From an uncultured Flavobacteriaceae bacterium (lineage in GTDB: Bacteria; Bacteroidota; Bacteroidia; Flavobacteriales; Flavobacteriaceae), in the NCBI GenBank assembly GCA_937136455.1, contig CAKZOO010000067.1, positions 62,001-126,000 on the forward strand: a stretch of 64,000 bases of DNA, given 5' to 3'. The position numbers and the translations under genes were made by a program. Under the pieces are notes generated by a model. It was not told the origin of the DNA. It was given only the letters and a program-made list of their open reading frames with translations, and made no database searches. Shown in pieces: positions 27,555 through 38,208 of this stretch (positions are counted from its first letter, which is position 1; each line of letters starts with the position of its first letter).

Positions 27555-27833
27555 ATGGCACGTTCATTAAAAAAGGGACCTTTTGTTCACTACAGTTTAG
27601 AGAAAAAAGTCCAAGCAAATATAGAATCTGGAAACAAATCAGTAGTTAAGACTTGGTCTAGAGCTTCGATGATTACCCCAGACTTCGTAGGTCAAACCAT
27701 CGCAGTACACAACGGGAAACAATTTGTTCCTGTATTTGTAACTGAGAACATGGTAGGTCACAAATTAGGAGAATTTTCACCAACACGTCACTTTAGAGGT
27801 CACGCTGGTGCTAAAAACAAAGGAAAAAAGTAA
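27555..27833 (+). CDS. rpsS: 30S ribosomal protein S19
   Basis: 92 residues. [39 protein letters not shown] and [18 protein letters not shown] are the S19 signature. Part of the 30S head with S13. Followed after 3 bases by rplV. Confidence 0.98.
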   Translation: MARSLKKGPFVHYSLEKKVQANIESGNKSVVKTWSRASMITPDFVGQTIAVHNGKQFVPVFVTENMVGHKLGEFSPTRHFRGHAGAKNKGKK

Positions 27834-27836
27834 GCT

Positions 27837-28244
27837 ATGGGAAGTCGTAAAAAACAAATGGCTGAACGAATTAAAGCCGAGAAAAAAGAGCTTGCCTTTG
27901 CAAAGTTGAACAACTGTCCAACTTCGCCTCGTAAGATGCGTTTAGTTGCTGATTTAGTTCGCGGTAAAAAAGTAGAGGAAGCATTAGCAATTTTGAAATT
28001 CAACTCTAAAGAAGCTTCAGGTCGTGTAGAAAAACTATTGTTATCTGCATTGGCAAACTGGCAAGAGAAGAATGAAGATGCTAATATTGAAGATGCAGAT
28101 CTTTTTGTAAAAGAGATTCGCGTTGACGGTGGAAGTATGTTAAAACGCTTGCGTCCAGCTCCTCAAGGAAGAGCACACAGAATCAGAAAGCGCTCTAACC
28201 ACGTAACACTGGTATTGGGTGATAATAACAATATTCAAAGCTAG
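27837..28244 (+). CDS. rplV: 50S ribosomal protein L22
   Basis: 135 residues, with an N-terminal extension ([18 protein letters not shown]) before the core [24 protein letters not shown]. The tunnel-lining hairpin is [21 protein letters not shown]. The extension is usual in Flavobacteriia. L22 and L4 form the tunnel constriction; macrolide-resistance changes elsewhere map to this loop. Confidence 0.97.
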   Translation: MGSRKKQMAERIKAEKKELAFAKLNNCPTSPRKMRLVADLVRGKKVEEALAILKFNSKEASGRVEKLLLSALANWQEKNEDANIEDADLFVKEIRVDGGSMLKRLRPAPQGRAHRIRKRSNHVTLVLGDNNNIQS

Positions 28245-28252
28245 ATAATAAC

Positions 28253-28963
28253 ATGGGACAAAAAACAAATCCAATTGGAAATCGTCTAGGAATCATCAGA
28301 GGTTGGGAATCTAACTGGTACGGTGGAAATGATTACGGAGATAAATTATTAGAAGACGATAAAATTAGAAAATACGTTTTTGCTCGTTTAGCAAAAGCAA
28401 GCGTATCTAGAGTTATTATCGAGAGAACTCTTAAGTTAGTTACCATTACTGTAACGACTGCTAGACCTGGTATCATTATCGGTAAAGGTGGTCAAGAAGT
28501 TGACAAACTTAAAGAGGAGCTTAAGAAGATTACTAAGAAAGAGGTTCAAATCAATATTTTCGAAATCAAACGTCCAGAATTAGATGCCAACTTAGTTGCT
28601 GCTTCTATCGCTAGACAAATCGAAAGTAGAATCTCTTACAGAAGAGCTATCAAAATGGCGATTGCTGCTACTATTAGAATGAATGCTGAGGGAATTAAAG
28701 TTCAAATCTCAGGTCGTTTAAATGGTGCAGAGATGGCACGTTCAGAATCTTTTAAAGAAGGACGTATTCCATTATCAACATTTAGAGCTGATATCGATTA
28801 TGCTTTACACGAAGCACATACAACTTACGGTCGTTTAGGGATCAAAGTATGGATCATGAAAGGTGAAGTATACGGTAAGAGAGAATTATCTCCACTTGTA
28901 GGAATGTCTAAAGGCACTGCTGCTAAAGGTGGAAATAAAGATAAAAAACGTCGTAGAAAGTAA
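28253..28963 (+). CDS. rpsC: 30S ribosomal protein S3
   Basis: 236 residues. [20 protein letters not shown], the KH-domain GXXG motif in [16 protein letters not shown], and [22 protein letters not shown]. It ends with a Lys-rich tail. S3 lies at the mRNA entry channel and takes part in unwinding message structure. Confidence 0.98.
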   Translation: MGQKTNPIGNRLGIIRGWESNWYGGNDYGDKLLEDDKIRKYVFARLAKASVSRVIIERTLKLVTITVTTARPGIIIGKGGQEVDKLKEELKKITKKEVQINIFEIKRPELDANLVAASIARQIESRISYRRAIKMAIAATIRMNAEGIKVQISGRLNGAEMARSESFKEGRIPLSTFRADIDYALHEAHTTYGRLGIKVWIMKGEVYGKRELSPLVGMSKGTAAKGGNKDKKRRRK

Positions 28964-28982
28964 TTAATAAAGAGAAAGAACA

Positions 28983-29402
28983 ATGTTACAACCTAAAAGA
29001 ACCAAATTTCGCAAGGCCCAGAAAGGGCGTATGAAAGGGATTTCTCAAAGAGGTCATCAGCTTTCTAACGGAATGTTTGGTATCAAGACTTTAGATTCGC
29101 ATTTCATTACGTCACGCCAAATTGAGGCGGCTCGTATTGCTGCGACTCGTTATATGAAGAGACAAGGACAGTTATGGATTAAAATATTTCCGGACAAGCC
29201 TATTACTAAAAAGCCATTAGAAGTACGTATGGGTAAAGGTAAAGGAGCTCCAGAATATTTCGTAGCTGTTGTAAAACCAGGTAGAATTTTATTCGAAGTT
29301 GCTGGTGTTGAACACGATATTGCAAAAGAAGCATTGCGTTTAGCAGCACAAAAATTACCTGTGAAGACTAAGTTTGTGGTTTCTAGAGATTATTCAGCTT
29401 AA
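28983..29402 (+). CDS. rplP: 50S ribosomal protein L16
   Basis: 139 residues. [19 protein letters not shown] and [19 protein letters not shown], then [19 protein letters not shown], which contacts the tRNA elbow between A site and peptidyl-transferase centre. Conserved Arg in RYMKRQG, the position that is 3-hydroxylated in some species. Confidence 0.98.
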   Translation: MLQPKRTKFRKAQKGRMKGISQRGHQLSNGMFGIKTLDSHFITSRQIEAARIAATRYMKRQGQLWIKIFPDKPITKKPLEVRMGKGKGAPEYFVAVVKPGRILFEVAGVEHDIAKEALRLAAQKLPVKTKFVVSRDYSA

Positions 29403-29422
29403 TTTTTAAAGAAGAACGTATT

Positions 29423-29614
29423 ATGAAACAATCAGAAATTAAAGAATTATCAGCTGAAGGATTAGTAGAGCAATTAGCTACACTAAAGAAACAGTACGCT
29501 GACCTTAAGGTAGCTCACTCAGTGACTCCTTTAGAGAATCCGCTTCAATTAAGAGAAGTGAGAAGAACAATCTCAAGATTATCAACTGAATTAACTAACA
29601 GGGATAACCAATAA
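29423..29614 (+). CDS. rpmC: 50S ribosomal protein L29
   Basis: 63 residues, the usual two-helix protein: [18 protein letters not shown] ... [17 protein letters not shown]. Sits beside L23 at the tunnel exit. Followed by rpsQ as in the spc gene order. Confidence 0.97.
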   Translation: MKQSEIKELSAEGLVEQLATLKKQYADLKVAHSVTPLENPLQLREVRRTISRLSTELTNRDNQ

Positions 29615-29627
29615 TTGGTTCTGCTTT

Positions 29628-29885
29628 ATGGAAAATAGAAATTTAAGAAAAGAAAGAATAGGCGTTGTTACTAGCGATAAAATGGAGAAATCAATTGTGG
29701 TTTCTGAAGTAAAGCGTGTAAAGCACCCTATGTACGGTAAATTCGTGTTGCGTACTAAAAAATACGTAGCTCACGATGAGAAAAACGATTGTAATATTGG
29801 TGATACTGTAAAGATCATGGAAACAAGACCGTTAAGTAAAACCAAGACTTGGAGACTAGTTGAAATCTTAGAAAGAGCTAAATAA
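29628..29885 (+). CDS. rpsQ: 30S ribosomal protein S17
   Basis: 85 residues. [20 protein letters not shown] and [21 protein letters not shown], then [20 protein letters not shown], the OB-fold S17 pattern. Binds the 5' domain of 16S rRNA. Separated from rplN by two bases. Confidence 0.97.
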   Translation: MENRNLRKERIGVVTSDKMEKSIVVSEVKRVKHPMYGKFVLRTKKYVAHDEKNDCNIGDTVKIMETRPLSKTKTWRLVEILERAK

Positions 29886-29887
29886 TT

Positions 29888-30256
29888 ATGTTACAACAAG
29901 AATCAAGATTAAAAGTAGCAGATAATACCGGGGCAAAAGAAGTTTTGACCATCCGTGTACTTGGAGGTACAAAGAGAAGGTATGCATCTGTCGGAGATAA
30001 AATAGTAGTTACTGTAAAAGAAGCAACCCCTAACGGACAAGTTAAGAAGGGATCTGTTTCTACTGCTGTTGTAGTAAGAACTACTAAAGAAGTTAGACGT
30101 CCAGATGGATCATACATCCGTTTTGACGATAATGCTTGTGTATTATTAAACCCAACCGGAGAGATGAGAGGTACTCGTGTTTTCGGACCTGTGGCTAGAG
30201 AATTACGCGACAAGCAGTTTATGAAAATTGTTTCACTAGCTCCTGAGGTGCTTTAA
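29888..30256 (+). CDS. rplN: 50S ribosomal protein L14
   Basis: 122 residues. [20 protein letters not shown] and [39 protein letters not shown]. Normal length. Forms intersubunit bridges with 16S rRNA helix 14 and is the docking site for the silencing factor RsfS. Confidence 0.98.
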   Translation: MLQQESRLKVADNTGAKEVLTIRVLGGTKRRYASVGDKIVVTVKEATPNGQVKKGSVSTAVVVRTTKEVRRPDGSYIRFDDNACVLLNPTGEMRGTRVFGPVARELRDKQFMKIVSLAPEVL

Positions 30257-30270
30257 TACAAGAAGGAAAG

Positions 30271-30585
30271 ATGGCAACAAAAATGAAAATCAAAGTAGGA
30301 GATACAGTTCGTGTTATGGCTGGAGATCACAGAGGTGCTGAAGGAAAAGTACTTTCTATTGACGTAGTTAAAAACAGAGCAATAGTAGAGGGAACAAATA
30401 TGGTTTCTAAACATCAGAAGCCAAGTGCACAAAATCCACAAGGAGGAATCGTTAAAAAGGAAGCTCCTATTAACGTTTCTAACCTTTCATTAATCGATGG
30501 TTCAGGTAATGCTACTCGTGTAGGTTACGAAACTAGAGATGGTGAAAAAGTGCGTTTTTCTAAAAAATCAAACGAAGTAATTTAG
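30271..30585 (+). CDS. rplX: 50S ribosomal protein L24
   Basis: 104 residues. The KOW motif is seen as [20 protein letters not shown], then [20 protein letters not shown] and [15 protein letters not shown]. Early 50S assembly protein. Three bases before rplE. Confidence 0.97.
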   Translation: MATKMKIKVGDTVRVMAGDHRGAEGKVLSIDVVKNRAIVEGTNMVSKHQKPSAQNPQGGIVKKEAPINVSNLSLIDGSGNATRVGYETRDGEKVRFSKKSNEVI

Positions 30586-30587
30586 TT

Positions 30588-31139
30588 ATGGCATACGTAC
30601 CAAGATTAAAACAGGAATACAAAGAGCGCATCATTAAAGCGCTTACAGATGAATTTGGTTACAAAAACGTAATGCAGGTTCCTAAACTCGAAAAAATTGT
30701 AGTGAGCCGTGGTGTTGGTGAAGCTGTTGCTGACAAAAAGTTAGTAGATCAAGCAGTTGAAGAACTTACCATGATCACTGGTCAAAAGGCAGTTGCTACT
30801 ATTTCTAAAAAGGATGTTGCTACATTTAAACTTAGAAAGGGAATGCCTATTGGAGCTAAGGTAACACTTAGAGGAGAGAAAATGTACGAATTCTTAGATC
30901 GTTTAGTAACGACTGCACTTCCACGTGTTAGAGATTTCAACGGAATTAGAGCTACTGGTTTTGACGGTAGAGGTAACTATTCTTTAGGAATTACGGAACA
31001 AATCATCTTCCCAGAAATCGATATTGATAAGATCAAGAAGATTAACGGTATGGACATTACTTTTGTGACTAACGCTCCAACCGATAAAGAAGCAAAATCA
31101 TTATTATCAGAATTAGGTTTACCTTTTAAAAAGAATTAA
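30588..31139 (+). CDS. rplE: 50S ribosomal protein L5
   Basis: 183 residues. [60 protein letters not shown] and [19 protein letters not shown]. Binds 5S rRNA in the central protuberance and touches P-site tRNA. Confidence 0.98.
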   Translation: MAYVPRLKQEYKERIIKALTDEFGYKNVMQVPKLEKIVVSRGVGEAVADKKLVDQAVEELTMITGQKAVATISKKDVATFKLRKGMPIGAKVTLRGEKMYEFLDRLVTTALPRVRDFNGIRATGFDGRGNYSLGITEQIIFPEIDIDKIKKINGMDITFVTNAPTDKEAKSLLSELGLPFKKN

Positions 31140-31141
31140 TT

Positions 31142-31411
31142 ATGGCTAAAGAATCAATGAAAGCCCGTGAGGTGAAAAGAGCAAACACTGTAGCCAAGTA
31201 TGCAGAGAAAAGAAAAGCATTAAAGGAAGCTGGAGACTACGAAGCGCTTCAAAAACTTCCTCGTAATGCTTCTCCAATTCGCATGCACAACAGATGTAAG
31301 TTAACTGGTAGACCAAAAGGATATATGAGAACTTTTGGAGTTTCTCGTGTTATGTTTAGAGAAATGGCTAACAAAGGGTTAATACCTGGAGTTAAAAAAG
31401 CGAGCTGGTAA
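31142..31411 (+). CDS. rpsN: 30S ribosomal protein S14, zinc-free form
   Basis: 89 residues. The long form without the CxxC...CxxC zinc ribbon; only one Cys ([20 protein letters not shown]). Ends [14 protein letters not shown]. The zinc-free form fits a genome that also encodes a zinc-free L36 in this same operon. Confidence 0.97.
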   Translation: MAKESMKAREVKRANTVAKYAEKRKALKEAGDYEALQKLPRNASPIRMHNRCKLTGRPKGYMRTFGVSRVMFREMANKGLIPGVKKASW

Positions 31412-31477
31412 AAAATTGAATATTAATTGGTTTCAGGTTTAACAAAAGTTAAAAACCGTTACCGCAAATTTATAGTT

Positions 31478-31876
31478 ATGTATACAGATCCAATTTCGGA
31501 TTATTTAACAAGAATTAGAAATGCAAATTCTGCGGGTCACAGAGTCGTAGAAATTCCTGCTTCTAATCTTAAAAAAGAGATTACTAAGATCTTATTTGAT
31601 CAAGGGTACATCTTAAGTTACAAATTTGAGGAAAATGGACCACAAGGTTCCATTAAAATTGCCTTAAAATACAATCAGTCTACTAAAGAGCCTGTGATTA
31701 AAAAAATCACTCGTGTGAGTAAGCCTGGTTTAAGAAAGTACGTTGGTGCTGGTGATTTACCTAGAGTTTTAAACGGATTAGGTATTGCAATTGTGTCTAC
31801 TTCTCACGGAGTAATGACTTCAAAGCAAGCTAAAGCGGAAAAAGTAGGTGGTGAAGTAATTTGCTACGTTTATTAA
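31478..31876 (+). CDS. rpsH: 30S ribosomal protein S8
   Basis: 132 residues from the ATG at 31478 ([15 protein letters not shown]). A longer frame starting at 31427 would add 17 residues of poor similarity and is rejected. S8 signature [31 protein letters not shown] and ending GGEVICYVY. In E. coli S8 represses the spc operon. Confidence 0.97.
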   Translation: MYTDPISDYLTRIRNANSAGHRVVEIPASNLKKEITKILFDQGYILSYKFEENGPQGSIKIALKYNQSTKEPVIKKITRVSKPGLRKYVGAGDLPRVLNGLGIAIVSTSHGVMTSKQAKAEKVGGEVICYVY

Positions 31877-31895
31877 CAGTTAAAGAAGAGTAACA

Positions 31896-32438
31896 ATGTC
31901 TAGAATAGGTAATAATCCAATAGCAATTCCAGAAGGCGTTAGCGTAGAAGTAAACGATAACATCATCACTGTAAAGGGAAAACTCGGAGAGTTGACTCAA
32001 GAGTACTCTAATGTATCTGTAGTTGTAAACGAAGGACAAGTAGAAGTAACAAGACCAACTGATTCAAAAGAAAACAAAGCAAAGCACGGTTTATACCGTT
32101 CATTGATCAACAATATGATCCAAGGTGTTTCTAAAGGTTGGACTAAAGAATTAGAACTAGTAGGGGTAGGTTACCGCGCTAGTAATCAAGGACAAAAATT
32201 AGATTTAGCGATCGGATTTTCTCACAATATTGTTTTGGATATCGCTCCTGAAGTGAAAATCGAAACAGTTTCAGATAAAGGTAAAAACCCAATCGTTAAA
32301 TTAACTTCTCACGACAAACAATTAGTAGGACAAGTTGCTGCTAAAATTAGATCGTTCCGTAAGCCAGAGCCTTACAAAGGAAAAGGTATTAAGTTTGTTG
32401 GAGAAATTTTAAGAAGAAAAGCAGGTAAATCAGCTTAA
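31896..32438 (+). CDS. rplF: 50S ribosomal protein L6
   Basis: 180 residues. [19 protein letters not shown], two homologous domains, and the C-terminal [20 protein letters not shown]. Located near the sarcin-ricin loop and the factor-binding site. Normal length. Confidence 0.98.
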   Translation: MSRIGNNPIAIPEGVSVEVNDNIITVKGKLGELTQEYSNVSVVVNEGQVEVTRPTDSKENKAKHGLYRSLINNMIQGVSKGWTKELELVGVGYRASNQGQKLDLAIGFSHNIVLDIAPEVKIETVSDKGKNPIVKLTSHDKQLVGQVAAKIRSFRKPEPYKGKGIKFVGEILRRKAGKSA

Positions 32439-32449
32439 TAAGTAGCATT

Positions 32450-32806
32450 ATGAAATTATCGAAGTCAGAAAGTAGAAAAAGAATAAAAAGAAGAATCAGA
32501 AAGATTTCTTTCGGTACGGCTACTAAACCACGTTTAGCGGTTTATAGATCCAACAAAGAAATCTATGCTCAGCTTATTGATGACAACGCTGGTGTAACAT
32601 TAGCTGCTGCGTCTTCTAGAGATAAAGAGATCAGTTCTGCAACAGGAACTAAATCAGAAATTGCAACCCTTGTAGGCAAGGCAATTGCTGAAAAAGCTGT
32701 AGCATTAAAAATTGACACTGTCGCTTTTGACAGAGGTGGATTTTTATACCACGGTAGAGTTAAATCATTAGCTGATGGAGCTAGAGAAGCAGGACTTAAA
32801 TTCTAA
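32450..32806 (+). CDS. rplR: 50S ribosomal protein L18
   Basis: 118 residues. [39 protein letters not shown], and AVAFDRGG-type stretch [20 protein letters not shown]. Binds 5S rRNA with L5. Confidence 0.97.
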   Translation: MKLSKSESRKRIKRRIRKISFGTATKPRLAVYRSNKEIYAQLIDDNAGVTLAAASSRDKEISSATGTKSEIATLVGKAIAEKAVALKIDTVAFDRGGFLYHGRVKSLADGAREAGLKF

Positions 32807-32814
32807 ATAATATT

Positions 32815-33339
32815 ATGTATCAGAATTACAAAAACGTAGAAACTGTAAAACCAGGAGGTTTAGAATTAAAAGACCGTTTGGTAGGTGTTCAAAGAGTTAC
32901 TAAGGTAACAAAAGGGGGTAGAGCCTTCGGATTCTCTGCAATTGTTGTTGTCGGTGACGAGAACGGTGTTGTAGGGCACGGATTAGGAAAGTCTAAAGAG
33001 GTTGCTACTGCAATTTCTAAGGCGATCGAAGACGCTAAGAAAAACTTAGTGCGTATCCCATTAAATCACGGAACCCTTCCTCATGAGCAAAAAGGAAAAT
33101 TTGGTGGAGCTAGAGTTTTCATCAAACCTGCATCACACGGTACAGGGGTTATCGCAGGGGGAGCTTTAAGACACGTATTAGAAGCAGTTGGAGTACACGA
33201 CTGTCTTTCTAAGTCTCAAGGGTCTTCTAACCCACACAACGTAGTAAAAGCTACTTTTGACGCTTTATTGCGTTTAAGAGATGCGAAGACTGTTGCTGCT
33301 GAACGCGGTATATCTTTAGAAAAAGTATTTAAAGGATAA
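32815..33339 (+). CDS. rpsE: 30S ribosomal protein S5
   Basis: 174 residues. [60 protein letters not shown]. The spectinomycin-loop region around [12 protein letters not shown] appears standard. Has a Val-Thr-Lys N-terminal lead typical of Bacteroidota. Confidence 0.98.
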   Translation: MYQNYKNVETVKPGGLELKDRLVGVQRVTKVTKGGRAFGFSAIVVVGDENGVVGHGLGKSKEVATAISKAIEDAKKNLVRIPLNHGTLPHEQKGKFGGARVFIKPASHGTGVIAGGALRHVLEAVGVHDCLSKSQGSSNPHNVVKATFDALLRLRDAKTVAAERGISLEKVFKG

Positions 33340-33345
33340 GCTATT

Positions 33346-33525
33346 ATGGGAAAAATTAAAGTTACACAAGTAAAGAGTGCTATTAAGAAGCCTCAAAACC
33401 AAAAGCGTATTCTTGAATCATTAGGATTACGTAGAATAGGACAGGTAGTAGAGCACAATGCTACTCCTGAGATCCTAGGTATGATAAATAAAGTTCAACA
33501 TTTAGTTTCTTCACAAGAAGCTTAA
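33346..33525 (+). CDS. rpmD: 50S ribosomal protein L30
   Basis: A 59-residue gene filling the gap between rpsE and rplO. ATG at 33346-33348, stop TAA at 33523-33525. Translation begins MGKIKVTQVKSAIKKPQNQ and contains LGLRRIGQVVEHNATPEILG, the L30 pattern (ferredoxin-like alpha/beta fold). Gene order rpsE-rpmD-rplO is the standard spc order. Confidence 0.97.
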   Translation: MGKIKVTQVKSAIKKPQNQKRILESLGLRRIGQVVEHNATPEILGMINKVQHLVSSQEA

Positions 33526-33540
33526 TTATAAACCAACAAA

Positions 33541-33993
33541 ATGAATTTAAATAATTTAAAACCTGCCGAAGGTGCTACCCACAAAGCTGGGAAAGTAGTA
33601 GGTAGAGGTCAAGGATCAGGAAAAGGCGGTACTGCCACTCGTGGGCATAAAGGTGCTAAGTCTAGATCTGGGTATTCAAAGAAAATCGGATTTGAAGGTG
33701 GTCAAATGCCTTTACAGAGACGTGTTCCTAAATTCGGTTTCAAGAACATCAATAGAAAAGAGTACACAGGAATCAATTTAGATCGTTTACAATTGTTGGT
33801 AGACAACGGTACTGTAAAAGATACTGTTGATTTAAATGTATTGATTGAAAATAGATTAGCAGGTAAGAACGATTTAGTTAAGATTTTAGGTGGTGGAGAA
33901 CTCAAAGCTGCATTAAAAGTATCTGCTCATAAATTTACTGCATCTGCTAAAGCTGCAATCGAAGCAGCAGGTGGAGAAGCACTAAGTTTATAA
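33541..33993 (+). CDS. rplO: 50S ribosomal protein L15
   Basis: 150 residues. NLNNLKPAEGATHKAGKVVG, then GRGQGSGKGGTATRGHKGAK and FEGGQMPLQRRVPKFGFKN. Long basic N-terminal arm threads into the 50S. Ten bases before secY. Confidence 0.98.
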   Translation: MNLNNLKPAEGATHKAGKVVGRGQGSGKGGTATRGHKGAKSRSGYSKKIGFEGGQMPLQRRVPKFGFKNINRKEYTGINLDRLQLLVDNGTVKDTVDLNVLIENRLAGKNDLVKILGGGELKAALKVSAHKFTASAKAAIEAAGGEALSL

Positions 33994-34002
33994 TCTATTA
34001 TT

Positions 34003-35346
34003 ATGAAGAAATTTATAGAGATCATATCGAATATTTGGAAGATTGAGGAGTTAAGAGGAAGAATCTTAATTACTCTTGGTCTATTGTTAGTATACCGTTT
34101 TGGAGCACAAATTGTACTTCCAGGGATTGATACGACACAACTAGCTCAATTGTCTTCTAATACCGATCAAGGTATTTTAGGAATTCTAAACGCTTTTACA
34201 GGAGGTGCTTTTGCAAACGCTTCTGTATTCGCATTGGGGATCATGCCTTATATCTCTGCTTCAATTGTAGTGCAATTGATGGGAATTGCGATTCCTTATT
34301 TGCAAAAACTTCAGAAAGAAGGAGAGAGCGGTAGAAAAACGATTAATCAAATTACGCGTTGGTTAACAATAGGGATTTGTGTGGTTCAAGCACCTGCATA
34401 TCTCTATTCTCTAGGTGCTCTTGGAGTTCCAGATTCAGCCTTCGTATTAGGTAAGGGACTCGACTTTATGATTCCTTCTATAATTATCTTAGTAACTGGA
34501 ACTGTATTCGCAATGTGGTTAGGTGAAAAGATTACTGATAAAGGAATCGGAAATGGTATCTCTTTATTAATTATGGTGGGTATTATCGCTCGTATGCCTC
34601 AGTCATTTGTTCAAGAGTTTATCTCAAGAACTACGACTGGTAACGGTGGAGTGATGTTTGTGTTAATCGAGCTTATCCTTTGGTTTGTGGTAATTTTAGC
34701 TTCTGTTTTATTGGTGATGGCTACACGTCAAATTCCAGTTCAATACGCTAGAAGAACTGCTTCAGGAGGAATTGATAAAAATGCTATGGGATCGAGACAA
34801 TACATTCCTTTAAAACTAAATGCTTCAGGGGTAATGCCAATTATCTTTGCTCAAGCATTGATGTTTTTACCAGGATTGTTAGGAAGATCTTTTAACGAAA
34901 CTGCAGTTGGTCAATGGATGGAAGTTCAGTTCCAAGATATTTTTGGTTTGGCTTACAATATCTTATTTGCGTTCTTAATCATTGTATTTACTTATTTCTA
35001 TACAGCGATTACAGTTCCTACCAATAAGATGTCAGATGACTTAAAACGCAGTGGTGGTTTTGTTCCAGGTGTGAAGCCAGGAAAAGAAACAGGAGACTTT
35101 TTAGATAAGATTATGTCTTTAATTACGTTACCTGGATCAATTTTCTTAGCTTTGTTGGCTGTTTTACCAGCGATTGTTGTTAAAGTGTTAGACGTTCAAT
35201 CAGGTTGGGCGTTATTTTACGGTGGTACTTCTCTCCTTATTATGGTGGGTGTTGCTATCGATACGGTACAACAAGTAAATGCTTATTTATTAAATCGTCA
35301 TTACGATGGCTTAATGAAATCAGGTAAAAACAGAAAAGTTTCGTAA
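34003..35346 (+). CDS. secY: Preprotein translocase subunit SecY
   Basis: 447 residues with ten predicted membrane segments. The plug region [20 protein letters not shown] and the loops [11 protein letters not shown] (about 180-190) and [16 protein letters not shown] (cytosolic loop around 345) are intact. Forms the SecYEG channel for export and insertion. In Bacteroidota it is followed directly by infA, without adk and map, as seen here. Confidence 0.98.
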   Translation: MKKFIEIISNIWKIEELRGRILITLGLLLVYRFGAQIVLPGIDTTQLAQLSSNTDQGILGILNAFTGGAFANASVFALGIMPYISASIVVQLMGIAIPYLQKLQKEGESGRKTINQITRWLTIGICVVQAPAYLYSLGALGVPDSAFVLGKGLDFMIPSIIILVTGTVFAMWLGEKITDKGIGNGISLLIMVGIIARMPQSFVQEFISRTTTGNGGVMFVLIELILWFVVILASVLLVMATRQIPVQYARRTASGGIDKNAMGSRQYIPLKLNASGVMPIIFAQALMFLPGLLGRSFNETAVGQWMEVQFQDIFGLAYNILFAFLIIVFTYFYTAITVPTNKMSDDLKRSGGFVPGVKPGKETGDFLDKIMSLITLPGSIFLALLAVLPAIVVKVLDVQSGWALFYGGTSLLIMVGVAIDTVQQVNAYLLNRHYDGLMKSGKNRKVS

Positions 35347-35348
35347 GT

Positions 35349-35564
35349 ATGGCTAAACAATCTGCAATAGAACAAGATGGAAGCATTATCGAAGCATTGT
35401 CTAACGCAATGTTTCGAGTAGAATTGGAAAATGGGCATGTAGTTACTGCTCATATTTCTGGAAAGATGCGTATGCACTATATCAAGTTATTACCTGGAGA
35501 TAAGGTAAAGCTCGAGATGAGTCCATACGATTTAAGTAAAGCGAGAATTACATATAGATATTAA
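35349..35564 (+). CDS. infA: Translation initiation factor IF-1
   Basis: 71 residues. [60 protein letters not shown]: the OB-fold of IF-1. Binds the A site during initiation. Two bases after secY, 12 before rpmJ. Confidence 0.98.
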   Translation: MAKQSAIEQDGSIIEALSNAMFRVELENGHVVTAHISGKMRMHYIKLLPGDKVKLEMSPYDLSKARITYRY

Positions 35565-35576
35565 GAAACTATTAGG

Positions 35577-35693
35577 ATGAAAGTAAGAGCATCAATTAAG
35601 AAAAGAAGTGCCGAGTGCAAGATAGTACGTCGTAAAGGAAGATTGTACGTAATTAACAAAAAGAATCCTAGATTTAAACAAAGACAAGGGTAA
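35577..35693 (+). CDS. rpmJ: 50S ribosomal protein L36, zinc-free form
   Basis: A 38-residue gene between infA and rpsM; ATG 35577-35579, TAA 35691-35693. Starts [20 protein letters not shown] and ends NPRFKQRQG. Zinc-binding L36 proteins have three Cys and one His; here only the Cys in AECK remains, Asn replaces the Cys of VIC and Phe replaces the His of PRHK. This is the zinc-independent form. Confidence 0.97.
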   Translation: MKVRASIKKRSAECKIVRRKGRLYVINKKNPRFKQRQG

Positions 35694-35695
35694 TT

Positions 35696-36067
35696 ATGGC
35701 AAGAATTGCAGGGGTAGATCTACCCAAACACAAAAGAGGCGTTATCGCGCTAACCTATATCTTCGGAGTAGGTAAAAGTAGAGCTAAGGATATTTTAGCA
35801 GAAGCTAAAGTAAGTGAAGACACTAAGGTGTCTGACTGGGCTGATGAAGACATTGCAGGTATTAGAGCTGCGATTGGTAATTACACTATTGAAGGTGAAT
35901 TGCGTTCTCAAACTCAAATGAACATCAAACGTTTGATGGACATCGGTTGTTACAGAGGAATTCGTCATAGAGCAGGGTTGCCTTTAAGAGGTCAACGCAC
36001 TAAGAACAACTCTAGAACCAGAAAAGGTAAGAGAAAGACAGTTGCAAACAAGAAAAAAGCATCATAA
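35696..36067 (+). CDS. rpsM: 30S ribosomal protein S13
   Basis: 123 residues. [52 protein letters not shown]. The basic C-terminal tail reaches towards the P site. Forms the 30S head with S19. Confidence 0.98.
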   Translation: MARIAGVDLPKHKRGVIALTYIFGVGKSRAKDILAEAKVSEDTKVSDWADEDIAGIRAAIGNYTIEGELRSQTQMNIKRLMDIGCYRGIRHRAGLPLRGQRTKNNSRTRKGKRKTVANKKKAS

Positions 36068-36082
36068 TAATTAAGTAGTATA

Positions 36083-36475
36083 ATGGCAAAGACAAATACA
36101 AAATCAGCTAAAAAACGCAATGTGATCATTGAGTCTGTAGGTGAAGCTCATATTACTGCTTCATTTAACAACATCATTGTTTCTTTAACAAACAAAAAAG
36201 GTGATGTGATCGCTTGGTCTTCAGCAGGTAAGATGGGCTTTAGAGGTTCTAAAAAGAACACTCCTTACGCAGCTCAATTAGCTTCAGAAGATTGTGCTAA
36301 AGTTGCTCACGAAGCAGGTTTACGCAAGGTAAAAGTATTCGTTAAAGGACCTGGAAATGGTAGAGAATCTGCAATCAGATCTTTACACAATTCTGGAATT
36401 GAAGTAACTGAGATCATCGACGTTACTCCATTACCACACAACGGATGTAGACCACCAAAAAGAAGAAGAGTTTAA
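36083..36475 (+). CDS. rpsK: 30S ribosomal protein S11
   Basis: 130 residues. [40 protein letters not shown] and [12 protein letters not shown] at the end. Platform protein of the 30S. The following 95-base gap carries a structured element. Confidence 0.98.
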   Translation: MAKTNTKSAKKRNVIIESVGEAHITASFNNIIVSLTNKKGDVIAWSSAGKMGFRGSKKNTPYAAQLASEDCAKVAHEAGLRKVKVFVKGPGNGRESAIRSLHNSGIEVTEIIDVTPLPHNGCRPPKRRRV

Positions 36476-36542
36476 TTAAGGCCGAAAGGCATTACAATTC
36501 ACAGAAGCTGTAGTTACGATTATCGAAGGATAAGCCTTAATT
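36474..36542 (+). promoter_or_regulatory. Structured RNA element between rpsK and rpsD (candidate S4 leader)
   Basis: Long-range pairing of AATTAAGGC (36474-36482) with GCCTTAATT (36534-36542) closes a segment. Inside it are a GNRA hairpin GCC-GAAA-GGC (36481-36490), ACAG-AAG-CTGT (about 36501-36511) and CGA-TTA-TCG (36518-36526). The GNRA stem competes with the innermost two pairs of the outer stem. Only this gap and the rpsJ-rplC gap are long in the operon. Candidate leaders upstream of rpsD in Flavobacteriia have been proposed in the literature as I recall; unverified here. Confidence 0.6.
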
Positions 36543-36570
36543 CATAATCACAGTTTCAAAATTTTAGAAA

Positions 36571-37176
36571 ATGGCAAGATATTTAGGACCAAAATCAAAA
36601 ATCGCTCGTAGATTCGGAGAAGCGATATTTGGAGACGACAAATCTTTAGAAAAGAGAAATTACGCTCCAGGACAGCACGGACAATCAAGACGCCGTGGAA
36701 AACAATCAGAATACGCTGTACAGCTTATGGAAAAGCAAAAAGCAAAGTACACTTACGGTATTCTTGAAAAACAATTTAGAAACTTATTTGACAAAGCAAA
36801 CCGTTCTAAAGGGGTAACAGGTGAGGTTTTACTTCAACTTTGTGAGTCTCGTTTAGATAACGTAGTATACCGTTTAGGTGTTGCTAGATCAAGATCTGGT
36901 GCTAGACAATTAGTTTCTCACCGTCACATTACTGTAAACGGAGAGATTGTTAATATTCCTTCTTACCAATTAAAGGCAGGAGATGTTGTAGGAGTAAGAG
37001 AAAAGTCAAAGTCGCTTCAGGCGATTAAAGATGCTATCGATTCAAATAGCTCTGTTTACGAATGGATGACTTGGAATGGAGCAACTATGCAAGGAACTTT
37101 TGTAGCTGTTCCTGAAAGACTTCAAATTCCAGAGAATATCAAAGAACAATTAATCGTCGAGTTATACTCTAAATAA
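36571..37176 (+). CDS. rpsD: 30S ribosomal protein S4
   Basis: 201 residues, zinc-free form. [40 protein letters not shown], then the S4 RNA-binding domain (about 95-155) with [20 protein letters not shown] and [20 protein letters not shown]. Primary 16S-binding protein; in other bacteria it represses its own operon through mRNA structure, which fits the element just upstream. Confidence 0.98.
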   Translation: MARYLGPKSKIARRFGEAIFGDDKSLEKRNYAPGQHGQSRRRGKQSEYAVQLMEKQKAKYTYGILEKQFRNLFDKANRSKGVTGEVLLQLCESRLDNVVYRLGVARSRSGARQLVSHRHITVNGEIVNIPSYQLKAGDVVGVREKSKSLQAIKDAIDSNSSVYEWMTWNGATMQGTFVAVPERLQIPENIKEQLIVELYSK

Positions 37177-37194
37177 TCAACACAAGATCCTATT

Positions 37195-38187
37195 ATGGCA
37201 TTATTTAATTTTCAAAAGCCCGATAAGGTTATCATGATTAATTCAACAGATTTTGAAGGGAAATTCGAATTTCGTCCTTTGGAACCTGGTTATGGATTAA
37301 CCGTTGGTAATGCTTTAAGAAGAGTGATGCTTTCTGCATTAGAAGGTTTCGCTATTTCATCGGTACGCATAGATAAAGTTGAACACGAGTTTTCTGTAAT
37401 ACCTGGTGTTGTAGAAGATGTTACTGAAATCATCTTAAACTTAAAACAAGTACGTTTTAAAAGACAGATTGACGATGTAGAAAACGAAACAGTACAAGTT
37501 TCTGTTAGTGGTAAGAATCAACTTACTGCTGGAGATATTCAAAAGCACATCTCAGGTTTTCAAGTATTGAACCCTGATTTAGTGATTTGCAATATGGAAT
37601 CTGATGTTAACTTCACAATGGATCTTTATATTGAAAAAGGTCGTGGATACGTTCCAGCTGAAGAAAACAAAAAATCAGGTGCTCCAATTGGAACTATTGC
37701 TATCGATTCGATCTTTACTCCAATTAAAAACGTTAAGTACTCTATTGAGAACTTCCGTGTTGAGCAAAAGACCGATTACGAAAAGTTAGTTTTTGAAATT
37801 AGTTCTGATGGTTCAATTCATCCAAAAGATGCATTGACTGAAGCTGCTAAAGTTTTAATTCACCACTTTATGTTGTTCTCTGATGAGCGTATCACCCTTG
37901 AGGCTGATGAAATTGCTCAAACGGAGACTTATGATGAAGAGTCATTACACATGCGTCAGTTGTTAAAAACAAAGCTTGTTGATATGGATCTTTCTGTAAG
38001 AGCATTAAACTGTTTGAAAGCTGCTGAAGTTGATACCTTAGGTGACTTAGTGTCCTTCAACAAAAACGACTTGATGAAGTTTAGAAACTTTGGTAAGAAA
38101 TCATTAACAGAATTAGAAGAGTTAGTGATTAACAAAGGATTGAGTTTCGGAATGGACTTGTCAAAATATAAATTAGATAGAGATTAA
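37195..38187 (+). CDS. rpoA: DNA-directed RNA polymerase subunit alpha
   Basis: 330 residues. N-terminal assembly domain with [20 protein letters not shown] and [21 protein letters not shown]-terminal DNA-binding domain (about 255-325) with [20 protein letters not shown] and [13 protein letters not shown]. Full length. A linker of acidic residues ([11 protein letters not shown]) joins the two. Confidence 0.98.
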   Translation: MALFNFQKPDKVIMINSTDFEGKFEFRPLEPGYGLTVGNALRRVMLSALEGFAISSVRIDKVEHEFSVIPGVVEDVTEIILNLKQVRFKRQIDDVENETVQVSVSGKNQLTAGDIQKHISGFQVLNPDLVICNMESDVNFTMDLYIEKGRGYVPAEENKKSGAPIGTIAIDSIFTPIKNVKYSIENFRVEQKTDYEKLVFEISSDGSIHPKDALTEAAKVLIHHFMLFSDERITLEADEIAQTETYDEESLHMRQLLKTKLVDMDLSVRALNCLKAAEVDTLGDLVSFNKNDLMKFRNFGKKSLTELEELVINKGLSFGMDLSKYKLDRD

Positions 38188-38193
38188 TCAATC

Positions 38194-38208
38194 CAAAGCT
38201 CTGCTTTG
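38194..38208 (+). promoter_or_regulatory. Small hairpin between rpoA and rplQ
   Basis: CAAAGC-TCT-GCTTTG, a perfect 6-bp stem with a 3-base loop in the 39-base gap. No T-run, so it is not a terminator. May be a remnant or small regulator; may also arise by chance. Confidence 0.35.

Noticed and set aside
31427-31477. Longer start of rpsH
   Set aside because: The added 17 residues lack S8 similarity and S8 proteins begin at MYTDPI; GTG start is also less likely.
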